Shown here: piece by piece, positions 12,801 through 27,170 of the stretch
How the letters are laid out: every line of letters begins with the position of its first letter
How positions within the stretch are numbered: position 1 is the stretch's first letter
Assembly (NCBI GenBank): GCA_008360975.2
Contig: CM039183.1
Location: forward strand, 10,257,762 to 10,321,761
Origin: Lichenostomus cassidix
Lineage: Eukaryota; Chordata; Aves; Passeriformes; Meliphagidae
DNA: 64,000 nt
Direction: 5' to 3'
Notes under the pieces: generated by a model
What the model was told of the DNA's origin: nothing
Databases searched by the model: none
Seen by the model: the letters and a program-made list of their open reading frames with translations, nothing else
Made by a program: the position numbers and the translations under genes

Positions 12801-15800
12801 GACTTCATACTCTGAGCCTGGCTTTGGGTCACAAAATGTCCCCAGAGCTTTGCAGGAGACCTGGATGTACTGCGGTTGAGGAACCACACGGTATTCTGGC
12901 ACTGGGATGTGTCACAGGTGGTTACCACGACAGCTGCCAGAGCTCTGGTGCAACAGGATGGTGAGAAACGCCTTGGGAAAACAAACCCTCTCCCTGGGAA
13001 AACATTCTCTGCCCCAAAACCTTTTTCAAGGAGCTGTTTGGAAACACTCAGGCATCAGCACCTTGATGGTTAATGTACTCCATCAGATCCCATCACAGCC
13101 CAGCAGCAAAGCCGTGCAAATCCAAGTGCTGCCCAGCTGGGCACACAGTGCTGCTCGCCAGGATTGGCCACCAGCACTTCACCAGACAAAAACGCCTTTC
13201 TTGGCAGATGTGACTTTACAAGCAGGCACTGCAACAAGGACTGCAATTCAGTGCCCAGAAAACAACAGAAGACTTGATCCTTCCCACACGAACATGCCAA
13301 ACAGCGATCTGAAGAAATAAAGTGTAAGGCAAGCAAAGCTTTAGCCATGTTTTTCATGGAGAAAAGCCTAAAGGTGCTAAATTTAAGCACTGATAATAAA
13401 GGAGATGCTGTGTTATGTTCTCTTTGAGAGATGCCTCCCTCACTACTCATTTCACCAGGCGCTGAGCGAGCCAATGTGAAAAAGCTGAATTTTGTAGGAA
13501 AAGATCTCCTTCCCTGCTAGAATGAGGAGTGACTCCACTGACTCCCAGCTGCCCCAACAGGAGGCAAAAGGGCTTCTCCTCCCTGCCATGCTCCATGCAC
13601 AAGTACCACACCACACACCTCTGCAAAACATCACTTTGAGAAATGATTCATCCATGGTTTAGCCTGGTGTTGAACTCACCTTACGCAGGCGCAAATGCTA
13701 TGATAAATTACAGTGTGTGCACAGAGGACAGAAGGCAGAATATCGTGACAGAAATAGCTCTGTCTCTGTCATTGTTTACTGGTTTTCTTCAATTTTCATT
13801 TCAAATACACTTTAGAGATAAAGCACAAAAGACTTTGCTTTCCAGGTCAGATACAATGAACTTGTCCTGAAAGAATTTAACCTTGTTCTCCAGAAACACT
13901 ACAAAAACAAAGTTTTCCGCATGCTGGAAAGAACAGAAACAAACCCATCACTTTAAAATTTGGCTGCTGTGGGCTGAGCTCTCCTGTTCCAAAGCCAAAC
14001 ACTTTGCTCATCCTCACCAGGCTGCACCAAACAGCTACAGCACTCCAACACCTTCTGCTCTTTCTTTTTTTTTTGTCCCTGTCAATACATGCAACATTAT
14101 GATAACACAGACAAGCTGATAACATCAAAATGTGAGAACTTGGAAGGTCTTTTAAAGTCAGAATCAGCTGGACTACAGAATTTGGCCGGACAGGTCTTTC
14201 CACAGAAAGCCACACAACGAAATACAGAGTTTTTCCCTTAGCCATGAATTATGAGATACATAATTTCAAAGATAAATATTCACAAATTTCCTGCAAAGCA
14301 AGGGCAAACAACTCTCTTACTGGTTTACAAGTACAAATATATTTTTGTAAAGTGGTAACATAAAAAAAATTACCAATAAAACCTAGACTAAAATTTCCTT
14401 CTTTCTGAGCTGTATATTTCCTTGTATATTTTTTCCAGGAAATTTCTGAATTCTCAGTATCACCAGGGCTCCTCCCTGGCATGAAACTCCCTCACCCAAG
14501 GAGTGCACAGGATAAACAGGGAAAGCAGACTAAGTTAAGGTAGAAATTCAAGACACAGAGAGGTCAGCAGGCATTCCTGTGGATTTATCCCTGGTGAAGT
14601 AACTCCATAGATAGTGCTGGCTGCTTCCTGCTCAGATGGCAAGGAATTCATGCTCCCATTGTAGGTGATGCTTCAACATCAAATAAATGGTTGTTTTTCA
14701 GAACACCCTGGCATCTTTCAATGAAAAGATAAAACAACCTGGATTTAATTCTGTCTGTTTTCACAGCCATGCTGTCCAATTCAACACCACACAGTCAGCA
14801 ACTGGATATACAGTTTTGTAATACAGAATGTTTAAGTAATTTTATTAACCCTATGATAAATCTTTCTTACTGTAACTGGAATTCATTGTAAAAATATTGA
14901 TATTAAATTTAAATAGTCTCATATTTTTTAAGATGCAAAGATACACTCACTAAAGATTAATAAAGGTGAAACAGTCTCAGGTAAAAGAAAGAGGATGGAA
15001 AGCAGAATTAAAGAGGTTTAATTGTTTTTGCAGAAGCGTTCACATTTTTGATTGCAAGTTTAGAAAAATACTCAGAGCCACACAGAAATATTTCTGTGGA
15101 CAACAGATGATCAGTTGGCGGAAGAAGATTTTGTTTCATTTAGAGCATTAGAGGAACAAATTCCCTCTTTTTTAACCGACATAAAAGTATTTTTCCATTA
15201 TTTGTATTACAACTTTTATAAATGTCCAACCCTCACCAAAAAAAAATACACTCATCTTGAATTTCCTTCTTGTTTTAAAAACAGAAGTCAAAGAGTAAAA
15301 GACACAGGAGGGAACAGGACACTCCTCCAGCTCCGGAGGGGAACAATCAGCAAACTCTCAGCTTTTAGTTAAGGATAATGTTACAGGCGCAGCTATTACA
15401 ATGTCACCGAGTTAACAGGAGACAAATACCTCATTAAAAATCCCTTTCACAGCACACCCTTTCTTCTCACCCCTTCTTAGCACTGGCAACAAAGAGATTA
15501 AATAGCCTGACCTCCCAAAAGAGGCAGGAAAGTGCTGCCACTCAAAGCACCAGTGTGTGTGGTGCTGGAGGGATCAAGAGAGGACAGGAAAAGATGATGA
15601 ACATTCATCTTCACCGAGGATGGACAGCAAGCTCACTATCAGTATCACAAACCAACTTCTCTTTGCTGCATCCGTTGAACTTTCTGAGGTGCTGGCCGAG
15701 CGACCAACAGGCTTTTCCAAATATTTGTGCAATAAACCACACTGAGGAGTATTCACACCAAGTCCCGTTGGCTGCAGCGCTTAAGGTAGTCTTTGTCAGG

Positions 15801-18361
15801 CTAAATCTGCCCTCTGCCTCGACCCCGAGACACTCCCTGGAGAAGCTTCATCCTCACTGACCACACAAGGAACCTACAGAGACAAGACTCAACACAAGCC
15901 ATTCAGAAGTAATTCTGACCGCCAAAAATTAGGTAGGGAATAAATCTTCCCTGATGTCACCTTGTACTTCTCGGAGGCAGCTGTTGGAACTTTGTGTTTT
16001 GTTGTTTTCTTCGCTGTTTTTATTCCGGCTGCCCATCAGGTCACTTTAATTTTGTACCCCCCTAGGAAAAAGATCTTTTCCAAGGCTGTCTCTCGCACCT
16101 TGGATACAAGAAATTGTTCCCACTATCAACAAACTTGAAGGAATAGCCCAAAGGTATCAGGATCCACACACAGAAGGGAAAAAACACCCCACTTGCAGAT
16201 TAAGACTTTCTGGCTCCAGCCAAGCTGAAAAAGAATGAAGTCTCAGAATGCCATGTCTCAGGAGAACAGCATCTGTCAGGAATTTCACTGATGCTCTGGC
16301 ACCTGTACTTGGGAAACAAATCCTCTCCTTCAGCTGCTGGTGGGAGGGGGAACAAACGAAACCCTGAGTAATTCCACTCTTTTCACCGTAATTCACATTT
16401 TCTGACATCATCCCAAGCCCCTGTGTAGCAGGGAAACAGGGAGCCGATGCACGGAGGCTACACTAGGGAAGATGAGCACCACACAGAAAAGGTGGAATTC
16501 AAGTCCTCACGGAAGTAAATAAACCTCTGCAGTATTTTCAGAATTCCTGCTGTAACAACACCTCTTTGAGGCAGCGATATTGCCGCGTTTCAGCTACGTC
16601 CTCAGTCAAACACAAGCCATTAGTACAACAGTAATTCATCACCCCAGCCTTATCTTGCTCTCTGGACTCTTAGAAAAAACGAGGCCAGCCTTAGAGACAG
16701 AGCTTTAGCTGAAAGAACACAAAACCCCAGGGATTTGCCCCGGGAAGGTTGGACCTCAGGTAGGTTGCAGGCATCAGCTCTGGGAAGAGCCTGGGGCCTT
16801 CTTTTTGAAGTAGGAGAAAAAAATAAACTATTTTGAATCTCAGATCCTGATATGAGTAACAAATAATCCTCTCAAAAATCAGTAAAAGTACTCTTTTACT
16901 TTTGATGCTGAAAGTTAGCCTTTGTCAAGCCAACACAAGTTATTTAGATATAACAGAGCCAGATTTTCTGTGTTTCAATGTTTATATTTGTAAAAGTTCT
17001 CCCAGAAGAAAGCTCTCCCACTCAAAGATTTATTTCCACCCCCTGCCCCAGTTCCCAGTAAGTTAGTTTTTAGTGCTTCTGGCCATTTGGTCCTTATATG
17101 ACTCATGAATTAGGAGGAAAAAAAGGAAGAATTATGGTATGCTTATAGTTTAAATTCTTATTAACTCATTTGTTGACTTTCTCAAACTTCACAGCCCCTC
17201 CAGAGAAAGCTTCTTGGATTGTTGAAAACAAGGTATGCTTCAGGTTAGGAAGAACTAGGAATTCCAGCCTCACTGGGTTAGACAGGACAAACCCTTGCCT
17301 GAGCCATCCCTCACAGGATAATGTCAGCTACATCATGGGACTAATCACTCTCATACCCCTAAGGAGGAGGATACTGCTGTACCTGGGACTCCAAGAGCGT
17401 TCTGGAATCACAGGGAAGGGAAATTACATTGCCCTGGTGCCACGAGGGATATCTAAACTCAGTTCCGAGTTGGTTCTGCCCTTCCATCTGTGACCATGCC
17501 CTTGAGGTCTGGGTGCAATGCATTTTCCATGTTTTAGAAAATTGTTTCAAGTCCAGAACAAGACTGTTAAGAACTGCTTCCTGAGCAAGTTAAAGGCCAA
17601 GGAAGTTAGGAGAATATTGTATTCTTTTGTATTTCTACTTTCAGAGAGGTCCTTACCAGTGTTCCTTTGAAACACGTCCAGAAGCAGAGATCCATTTGTA
17701 TTTCAGTGATCTCTTTCACACAGGCAGATTCCCATGTTGGAAGCTGTTCCCATGCAACTACAGCAGCACCAAGGAATAAGGCACTGGTAAGCACTAAGCA
17801 AATAATTAAAAATTAGTTTCTTCTCAGGTAAATAGCGTTGTCATTGTAGTGGGGATTAGCTTTGCCTCTTGTTTCAGCACCTTGGAATCAAAGCAATAAA
17901 AAAACCTTACAAAAATGATTTGACAAGTACATGCAGGCAGTGTGACAGTGTTTAAGATCACCATGGTACCTGACTGCAATGCTGTTCAATGATGACAGTG
18001 ACAGCAGGAGGTTTTTCAAACAAGACAAGCTCCAAGGCTCCCTTTTAGATTCTGATTTCCTTGGGTGGAAAAACAAAGGGGAGGCAAGTGCACAAAGATG
18101 TGATGATCATTGTGTTGAGTGCCTGGGGATGAAACAACTCCAAGGTGATGCAGTTTACACTAATAAGCAATTCAGTTTTAAAAGCAGCATGGACTCCCTC
18201 CCTTCCCCTTAAAACATTTCCTTAATATGGGAATTATTAGAAATTAAACACCAGAGGAGAAACAGGATCTTTGAAGACACACAAATGCAGCACAAAAATG
18301 CATCTTTGTAAGGTTAGGATTGGGACCCATCCTTTATAACCATGACATATGGGATTAACCC

Positions 18362-18770
18362 ATGGGATCACAGAATGGATTAGGCTGGAAAAGACCTCTG
18401 GGTTCATCGAGTCCAACCCATAACCAAACACCACTGAGTCAGTCTGGTCATGGCACTGAGTGCCACCTTCAGCCTTTCCTTAAACACCTCTAGGGATAGT
18501 GACTTCACCACCTCTCTGGGCAGCCCATTCCAGTGCTTAATCACCTTTTCTGTGAAGAAATTCCTCCTAAAAATTCCAGAAAATATCTCAGAAAGAAGTC
18601 AACAGCGCCTTCCAATTTACTTCCACCAACAAACTTCCTTAGTATCCCTTCAAGACTTGCATCCAAGGTGTTCATGGAGATGGTGAGGAGCCATAAACCC
18701 CTCCTGAAACCCCACTGGTGACAGGTTGCCAGCCTGACGTCACCCCATGCACTGAAACTCATTGAAATAA
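18362..18770 (-). mobile_element. CR1 LINE fragment in COMMD1 intron 2
   Basis: The + strand begins ATCACAGAATGGATTAGGCT and continues GGAAAAGACCTCTGGGTTCA, CATCGAGTCCAACCC, GGCACTGAGTGCCACCTTCA, GGGCAGCCCATTCCAGTGCT and TCTGTGAAGAAATTCCTCCT, the reverse complement of a CR1 3' end. From about 18600 to 18770 the match is looser (CCACTGGTGACAGGTTGCCA is still CR1-like), so the right boundary is uncertain and internal deletions are likely. Confidence 0.85.
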
Positions 18771-19175
18771 CCAGATTTCTATCCCTGCAGGAACCTCAGA
18801 AGAAGCACTCTCTGGGTATCTCCAGGGCCTCCTCCACCCTGGAGATTTCTGTCGTTGTCAGCAATTGATAATTTGCTCCTGGCACACCCACACACAGCAA
18901 GTTGGCAGGGGTGCAGCCTTGTGAGCTTGAACACGAGTTTCCAAAAAAAGTCCATGGGCATGTATGTTTGTGAGGGGGTGAGCTACACGAGTACCTAACA
19001 CATTGCAGTGACTCAAACGGGAAAATGTGAGATACGAAGCGAGAGGAGAACAAAGTGAAGAGCAGAAAAAGCCACAATAGCTTGCTTCAGCCAGCTGTTT
19101 GTGCAAATGGAAGGCTGAACATGAAACCAAACACACTCAGAATGTAGCAGGGGCAGGAAGATGTGCCATTAGCAT

Positions 19176-19210
19176 TGTAAAGCATGACTTTTTGTAAAGC
19201 ATGGCTTTTT
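19176..19210 (+). repeat. 17-18 bp tandem duplication
   Basis: TGTAAAGCATGACTTTTT repeated once as GTAAAGCATGGCTTTTT. Confidence 0.8.
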
Positions 19211-20950
19211 GGCCCATGAGAACAGTGCAGAACTTACAGTGCCATGAAGGCAACTTTTTTAGTGATGTAGCATAGCCATGATCATAAACCATGTTTTTTC
19301 TGTTTAGGTTCTTATGCTATTACTTTAATACTCAAAAATACCCTGGCAGGACATGAAAATCTCCTCCTGCTTAACGAGAAATACAGACTGTACATGTAAG
19401 GCACTTTGTTTCAATAGAAAAAAAACCCCCATTTTTTCTTCAACATCTGACTCATTGTTTTTCACCTGATTTGTCTCTAATTGGTACCAGCCAAGTCTAA
19501 AGACTAAACACAGGCCTGAGAGATAAAGATTTGCTTGTACAGAGGAGCAGGAAACCATGGACAAAACACATCTTCATAATTTTAAGTGCAAGAGATTTCC
19601 ATGTTCTCATTTTCAGCACAAAATGTCATGTTCCATCCACTTTGGTGACCCAACCCTTGCCTTCATCAAAAATACCATTGAGTGTCAAAAGGATGTTGGC
19701 ATTTGCATTAACAATGCTCACACTGTGAAGCATGTTTACCACTGAGGAGAGAAAAAGAAAAAATATACTTATTTCCACGTGCAACTGACCCATTTGTTCA
19801 TATTCGGTTCTCAAAATCTATTTTCACGTAAGGCCAACTCACAATAAAGGTCTAAAGAGGGAGATTAGTGCAGGCTGCAAACAGATGACAGATGAGGCAA
19901 GGGGAGGAGAGGGGAAGGGATAATGACCCTTTGGTTTGCTGATGTTCAATGAGGCATCTGAAGACTTCATCCAGTGCGTGCACAATCGATTCTCTCGGTA
20001 AATCCATTAAACCCCTTGACAGCATCCTGTTTGAAGCTCGGTTTGCCACATGATTCACTGCTCCAAAAGGGAAAAAACATCAGAAAGAAGGAGCAGTGTC
20101 CTCATGCACCCTGCAGCCACGTGTCCTGTCATCAGCATGTGGTTCCATTGCCACAGACTGACGTACAATTTTAACTGGCAGTGGTTTGCGTGTCTTCATT
20201 GTAGCTACAGCTCACTTGAAATGCAAATATGCTGCTTACTTTCAAGCTGCCCTCTGCCCAATTCTTATCAAGTCTCCAGGGTAATAAGCCTCGTTTGTGT
20301 TCATGTGTATCCTGGCTAGCAAAGCTGATTCTCAGCATCATCATCACTATGAACAAAATTTTACAGCTTAGCTACACAAATGTTCCACAGAAAGCTCATT
20401 ACTTTAAATATATTAAAAGATGCAGGTGCCAGGTCATTCTGCTATATTCCATCCTTGGTTTTAAAGCTCTGTTCACTAAATCCACAGAAGTTTAGACAAG
20501 GAGCTTTATGCAAAATTTCAAGCGAAGATTTCATACGCTGCTTTAAAAAAAAACCACCACCAAACACCAAACCACACACAATCTATTCACAGCTTCCCAG
20601 AAAAATCAGCTGTGCCACAGAGCAAGAACCACACTCTGTTTCCATAACACAGCACTGGGTCTCAGTAGGATAATGTAAAGCAAAAGCACATGGAGACACC
20701 CTGCAAACCTGAACCTTCCCCAGCAGAGCCTCCATATCTTCATGTGGTCATGGGCAGCTTTGACCTGGGGCAGCTTGTGGTCCTTTGCTGTGCTGCACAA
20801 TTCCAATAAAGGAAAAAATACCCACTAGCTCTGCTGATACAAAACAAGGAACCAGGTCTGGGAGTGAGGAGGAAGCCAAGGGAAAAAAAAGATGGAGGAA
20901 AGAGACAGAACAGCAGCCTGAGGAGCAGAAAGGAAAAGACGGAGGCAGAA

Positions 20951-21140
20951 GAAATGAAAGCAAAACCAGCAGAGTAAGGTAGGAGAGAAAAGAAGAGAAG
21001 CAGAAATGAAAGCAAAACCAGCAGAGAAAGGTAAGAGGGAAAAGAGGAGAGGGAGAAGAAATGAAAGCAAAACCAGCAGAGAAAGGTAAGAAGGAAAAGA
21101 GGCAGAAGAAATGAAAGCAGAACCAGCAAAATGGGTAAGA
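20951..21140 (+). repeat. purine-rich minisatellite, unit about 50-55 bp, four copies
   Basis: Copies start at about 20951, 21003, 21058 and 21108 with GAAATGAAAGCAAAACCAGC, followed by an AG-rich part of variable length. Flanking purine-rich DNA extends left to about 20870. The minus (transcribed) strand is therefore pyrimidine-rich and gives long Leu/Phe/Ser-rich frames in three phases, which are repeat artefacts. Confidence 0.85.
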
Positions 21141-24100
21141 GGGAAATGGGGACACACACAGCAAGGCAGGCAGTGCCACTGCCGACAGGTGACTGACCTG
21201 CAGCTCAGGACTTGCTGGTCTCCAAGCCTACTTCAAGATTGCCTACTCCTTTAGCAAAGCCTGAGAGTCACCTTACTGATTAGAGTGATATAACCAAATT
21301 ATCACATTTCATGAGGTATAAAATACTATTGCTTCACACCTGAAAATTTGGAAAAAGCAAGATATTCAGAAAAGGGTAGAGGCTGGATAATACATAGATT
21401 GGCATGGAGAACAAATCTCTGGCAAAACCACTTCAGGTAAAAGGCAGCATTTGATGCAGGTTATAACAACAGGGAAAGGAAAGAGAAGCACTAAAAGCAA
21501 TTTCTCAGATTTTGGATGGGGAGGCATTAATAATTTGCTCCAGTACACCTCCATCCCAGATTTCCTTTGCCTGAAAAAAAATTCCCCTAATATTTCCTCC
21601 AATGGCTTACAGATTTCATGAGTGTTCTGCCATTGTAATGCACAGAGCCATTAAATAAACCTCTTTGCCCACAGGTAAATGTTCTTGTGTGCATACAGGA
21701 GGCCCAAGCCAACATTATTCCAGGTGATAACTCACTGTGTGCCCTGCTTCATCCAGGCTTAGTCTGAGGCATGTGTGGTCTGGTTTGCAGGACTGATGTC
21801 CCACACTGCCATAGCTGCACGGTCAGAGATGCACCCTGGCAATACCACAAAGGCTCTGCACTCTGGGAACTTGGGTTGAGGGTTTTTCACACTGGTCACC
21901 AGAATTAATGGGAATCCTTGTGTTTATGTTCTCTGCCTTCAGATCATATCCTTGAAATGGGACTTAAAATACCATCGTAACTGATTGTAAGTATTTATTT
22001 ATGAGATTTTTATGGTAGTAAGAGGGATTGTGTAGGAGCCTCCACAATAATAAATACTATTGAAATAAACTACGACGAAATTAATAATTTTGCATTCAAA
22101 GCACAGTGAAAACAAATGTTAAACAAAGAGAGAATGAATGAAGAAGACAAATTACTTAGCAGCACCCTTTCAACAAACCTCTTATTATTCTGGGCAGTGA
22201 ATGAAACGGAGTCAGTGTGGGAGAGAAAACAAACACACAAGCAGAGCCAAGCAAAGGGCACAAAAGAAAGGAGGGCGCGGGGGAGCAGGGAATGCTGCCA
22301 AATGGGGAAGGAGTGAGACGGCAAAGGGAGAGGCCTGGTGACAACTCCCTGTCTGCAGGAGAAAGCCCTGCCCTCTGAGAGGACACAGGGCTGTTGGACA
22401 CTGCTGTCACTTCCCAGGATGGGAGATCAGGAGCCAGGCTGACGCACAATAAGCATTTGAAGTCATGTGCAAGTTCCTGGCTGACAGCAAATCTCATATT
22501 TATTCCCTGTTTGCACATAAAAGCACTTACCATCCTCAGCCCTCTGGCCAGGAACTCTGCGTGCTACCCTGAGGGAAAAGCAGAGCTGAAATCTCTCCTG
22601 GGAGCCAGAAGAGTTTGTGGAGAGCTCTACAGGTTGTCATGCAAACAGGATGCAAGAGATGCACAAAAAGGGGCTGAAGGAAGGAGCAGCCTTGGAGCAC
22701 AGCATCCCACCTCTCACAGCCCCTTTCAAAAATCCTCTTCCAAAAAGCAATGCCTGAGAATAGCAACATCCAATGCTCTTTGAAAGAAAGTACTGCCTGC
22801 TCAGAGCAAAACTCGATGCTTCAGGATAAAATATAGAGATTTGCTGAACACAGTCTTCTTACCAGGTAGCTTCTGCATGAGGATCAAGGCAGACCAACAT
22901 CTCCCAGACAACCCAAAGGCCACTGGGATGTGACAGCTCCATCCAACACCCAAGTCCTTCAAACTAAGTTCTTCACCAGCAGCTCTGGAGAACAGTCCCC
23001 TTCAGAGGTGAGCGAGTCTTTTTGATCTCCCAGCTCTGTGCCTGGAAAAACAAGCTTATTTCTTCACTGCCTCTTTCCCCAGAGAGCAGCTTCAAGCCCT
23101 TGAAACGGATCCATTTGTCCATCATCTTTCAAATCCTTGCTCTCAGCCGCAGGTATTGTCTTTCTTCTGCCTCAGCATCCACCAAGCCTGACCTGGTGTG
23201 CTTACAGAGGAAAGTGCTGTGGAACACTGTGGCTCGGTCACACCTCATATCCAGACCATGATATCTCAGTGCCCCTGGATCACAGCTTATCCATGCTGTT
23301 AATTGTCATGCAAGCCATTTGGTGTACTTACACCTCTTAAGTAGTTCTGCTCTGTAAATGCAGTGCTTGTTTGATGTGACTTTAAAAAAGCAACTTGTAT
23401 TTAAAGAGGTTTTCTTTACAATTTCATTTATAACTTTGCATTTGATTTAATGCAAATACAGGTCTCTCACCCAGCAGCCTGCACTTCTTTGGCTGACAGT
23501 TTAATGACATTCACTCAACTACACTCCCCACAGTGTGAGTGGAAGTGCTGTACTTCTTTTCTGCTCTTGCTTCCTAAAAAATGAAGGCTGAGGAAGTTTG
23601 CCTCCACTGCCCTGAGCCCAACAAAGTGATGAGGTTTTATCCATACCACTCATTTGAGAGGAGGAGTTGTCAAGCCACATTAATCTCTAGGCAGTTCAGA
23701 CAGAGGGTGGAATCTATCTCACCAAACCTTAGGCTCCTAGAGTTGACCTAGCAATGCTTGCTCTCCTTTGGAGTCAATACAAACAGATTCTTTGCAGGAA
23801 AAGTCCAAGGCAGACAGATTTCTCATTCCCTCAAACAGCCTGGGTTTCTCCATGTCCTCTCTGGGTGACCAGCTGGATACAGACACAGCTCATCATTCAG
23901 CTCAATCTCCAATGAGAAGGAGCATGTGAATCAACACCTCTTTTTCACGTTCTCACAGCAGTAGCTATCACAAAAGCCAATTCTGTCAAGTGGCGTGTTT
24001 GTTCTCTTCGTATAATCAAGATATTTGTAGGCAGGAACAGGTTCCAGTCTAATTAAATTTGATCAGACTTGAGCCTTCTCCCAGACAGTTGCACTTCATA

Positions 24101-25542
24101 GCTGTCTCGGAGCATCAAGGTGGTATTTACTGGGAAAAGCTAGCATTCCACTTCCATAAAAGCAGGCAGTTTACAATTAGCTGCAGATAACTCAAAACGA
24201 CCTGCTTAGAGCAGAAATGTAATTTTCTGAAAGGGGTTATTGGTTCTGACCATGATGCACTGCACTCATGATCTGTCACACCTCATTACTTCAGACCAAG
24301 GAAGCCAGGCCAGTGTAACTGGTTTTAACTGCATGTGTTAGAGCCTCTCCTCAATGCTGAGTCCTTTTAAGATACTGCCTTCCAGGCTGAAGTCCTCCAA
24401 AAAAAAGCAATTATCAAACTCATTTTCTCAAGTCCTGTGGCGTATTTACAGGTTAAATGGAATGAAATTTTTTTAATAGGCCTTAAAGCGCAGCTTCACT
24501 TTTGAGGGCAATTCAACAGAAATGGAATCAATTGACTGAAAAGTTTATTGCCTGTAAGCATTCAAATATCACTTCAGGGGTTTAAAAAAAATCTGGATAT
24601 TATAGCAGCTTTGCATGTTCAACCAAGATTCAGAAGCTGTCTAATTCTAATTCCAGTAGTAATTTGTATCTCATTTCGTTAGGCCACTGCAAATTAAATA
24701 CAGGGCAAGCACATCCCTGATTTGCATTGGTGGAGCTTGGCCACGTTTGAACACGAGGAAACTTTGTTCTTTTCATCTTCTATCTGCCTATCTAACTGCA
24801 CCTAATGCAGTCTGGGAACTCAAATTACAATGCCACAATCTTCACTAGGTCTCCACTGACGCAATTTATTGCAATTCAATCATTAGGAATGGGACAATGC
24901 ATACGAGGAGCACTGATTCCCAGCAGAGAGGTCCTTTAGCTGTGCAGGGTCAGGGTAAAAAGCACTACAAAGTTATTTCTGCATATAACCAAGAGGTTTT
25001 ATACTCTCCTTGTGATTTAAAAGGGGAAAAAACCCCAGAAAAATTGGCATCAAGTATGGCTACTTTTGAAATTGGGACTGTAATTCAAGCATTTATTAAC
25101 CAAATTAAGCATATGCAATTTAAATTCTGCTTTCCTTGTCATATTAACATAATAATGAATATACATCAGTGAGTTGAACTAAAAATATATTGAAGATTTG
25201 CATGTCTGATTATCTTTGTGGAGTTTTGCAAGTGATAATTTGAAAGGAGGACAGAAAAAAAACCCTTGTGTCAAGGTCTATGCAAAATTACAGCTGCAAG
25301 AGGTTTCTTAATCAAAGGATTGTCTTGTATCTTTTGTAAGTTAGAATCTCTTTCTAAATGAAGAGGATTTGCTCCTGGAATTATGTTCAAAGCAGTCATT
25401 TCCTCAAGTAGTATATAGGACAATGATGTCTTAACCAAAAGCACTTGCCAGTGATCTCCTCCCAACCATCTCTCAGAGAAAAGCAGGGAAACTTATGCTT
25501 CACCACACTGCCTCAGTAAGTATTTTCAAAACAAGCAAGAAG

Positions 25543-25556
25543 AAAAAAAAAAAAAA
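25543..25556 (+). repeat. poly-A run (14)
   Basis: Uninterrupted A run in COMMD1 intron 2. Confidence 0.9.
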
Positions 25557-26604
25557 GGAACAGATGTGTGCAAGGAAACAGAGAAAGATATTTTGAGGAT
25601 GGAACTGTCAACAGCAACCAACTTCTTGTAACCATTGAATGACAAAACCCGCAAACAATAAATGAGTTGATTTGTTAAAGCTGTAAGTCAGGACTCTCTT
25701 GCTGCTCCCAGACTTACAGCATCACTTCAGGCAACTCAGCCAAGCTGTGGTTCAGCTCACCATATTTCCCACTAACAGCAGACAAAATAACCAGACAAGG
25801 AATAGGACCAGTATTTCAATCATGTTTCTCATTAATGCTCTCACAAATCTCTGTAGCTGAGAAACTTTGCAGAAACAAAGAATAACAATGCTGTTAAAAT
25901 ACCAAGATTTTCCTGTTCTTGATATTTTCACATGTTCCCACCTCCAGATAGCAAGTTTAGATCATTTCCATATCAGATACCTTTCCCACCCTTCTCCAGA
26001 TGAACTCCACAATACAAAACCCATGCAACAGCCGTGTCTCTCATTTTCTATTCCTCCTCCATTCTTGGAAGAAAAACTGGCACTTCAGAGAAGTTATCCT
26101 CAGCACTCAGGGAGAGATGCTTCATTTCTGATCAAGAGATCACTAGCTACAATTTAAAATGGCAGCTCTTTGAACATGTATGCTTAAATGAGCACTTTTT
26201 TTTCAAGGCAAGGCAGAGTTCTCAATTTCTTTTGCTCAATTTTGCCCTCAACCTCTCCCTTCAACAAATTGATCTCCACTAAAAATAATTTGGGTGGAAA
26301 AAAAAAATAAAATCGTGAGGAGGGAACAAAAACATTTCATTTGGAGTCACTCAGCCACTTTCAGCTCCATGAACAGGTCACTGCTGGGGCAGCACAAGCT
26401 TGAGGACAAGCAGCAAAGGTCAGGAACTTCTCAAGTCCACCTCACAGCAAGGAAAAGACCAGACACCGAAAACCACCTTCTCAGGTGTGATTTTCTGTGG
26501 CAGTTCTATTTACTGCCTTTCTTTCACAGTCTATATTTCAACAAGACGAAGCCAGCATACTAAGGAGCAGACAAATCCATTTAATATAGAGGTAAATGAA
26601 CTTG

Positions 26605-26621
26605 AAAAAAAAAAAAAAAAA
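26605..26621 (+). repeat. poly-A run (17)
   Basis: Uninterrupted A run in COMMD1 intron 2. Confidence 0.9.
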
Positions 26622-27135
26622 GCTTTGCTTCCTAGAGTCTTAATTCACTCCCTTGGGAAGGGGCATGAACCTCTCCCAGATTTTCTCTGCTGGCCTCTAG
26701 AAGTCCCTAGTGGTATGTAACAGCAAGAGCAACTGCAGCAGGAGCGAGAGCCAGCTTTTATCCAAACACGGCGCTAGTATTCCAAGCATTTCACATGGTG
26801 ATTAACTGCATTTCCGTGCAGGCAGCTCACAGCACCTCAGCATTAATGCTCAGCTACCAACTCCCAAGGACAGCTTTGTACACCAACAGATTCCAGCCAG
26901 CTGCCTGTGGAAGCATTCAGTCAGAGGTTTTGTAAACAGAGTGATAAGAAGAAAAAAAACAAAGTTTATATTTTTTCATTTTTAACTAGGATGAATAGAA
27001 GGTCTAGAAGGGTGGAAAGTCACAGTTTGCCAGTTTGCTTGATTGAAAAGATTATGCTGAGAACCAGCTATGAACTGAAATGATGCTGCATAAACCCTTG
27101 CAAGCAAAAACTGGAGTCCATCTTTTATGAAAAGT

Positions 27136-27170
27136 ATACACACATATATATATATATACATATGTATATA
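27136..27170 (+). repeat. (TA)n-rich microsatellite with CA flank
   Basis: ACACACATATATATATATAT followed by ACATATGTATATA, a short alternating purine-pyrimidine tract. Confidence 0.9.

Noticed and set aside
19626..19814. Minus frame containing FDEGKGWV, first thought to be the COMMD1 last exon
   Set aside because: Only three residues resemble the family motif; the flanking residues and the stop position do not fit.
20740..21179. Three overlapping Leu/Phe/Ser-rich minus frames of 110-143 codons
   Set aside because: Artefacts of the purine-rich minisatellite; all three phases stay open because the repeat lacks stops.
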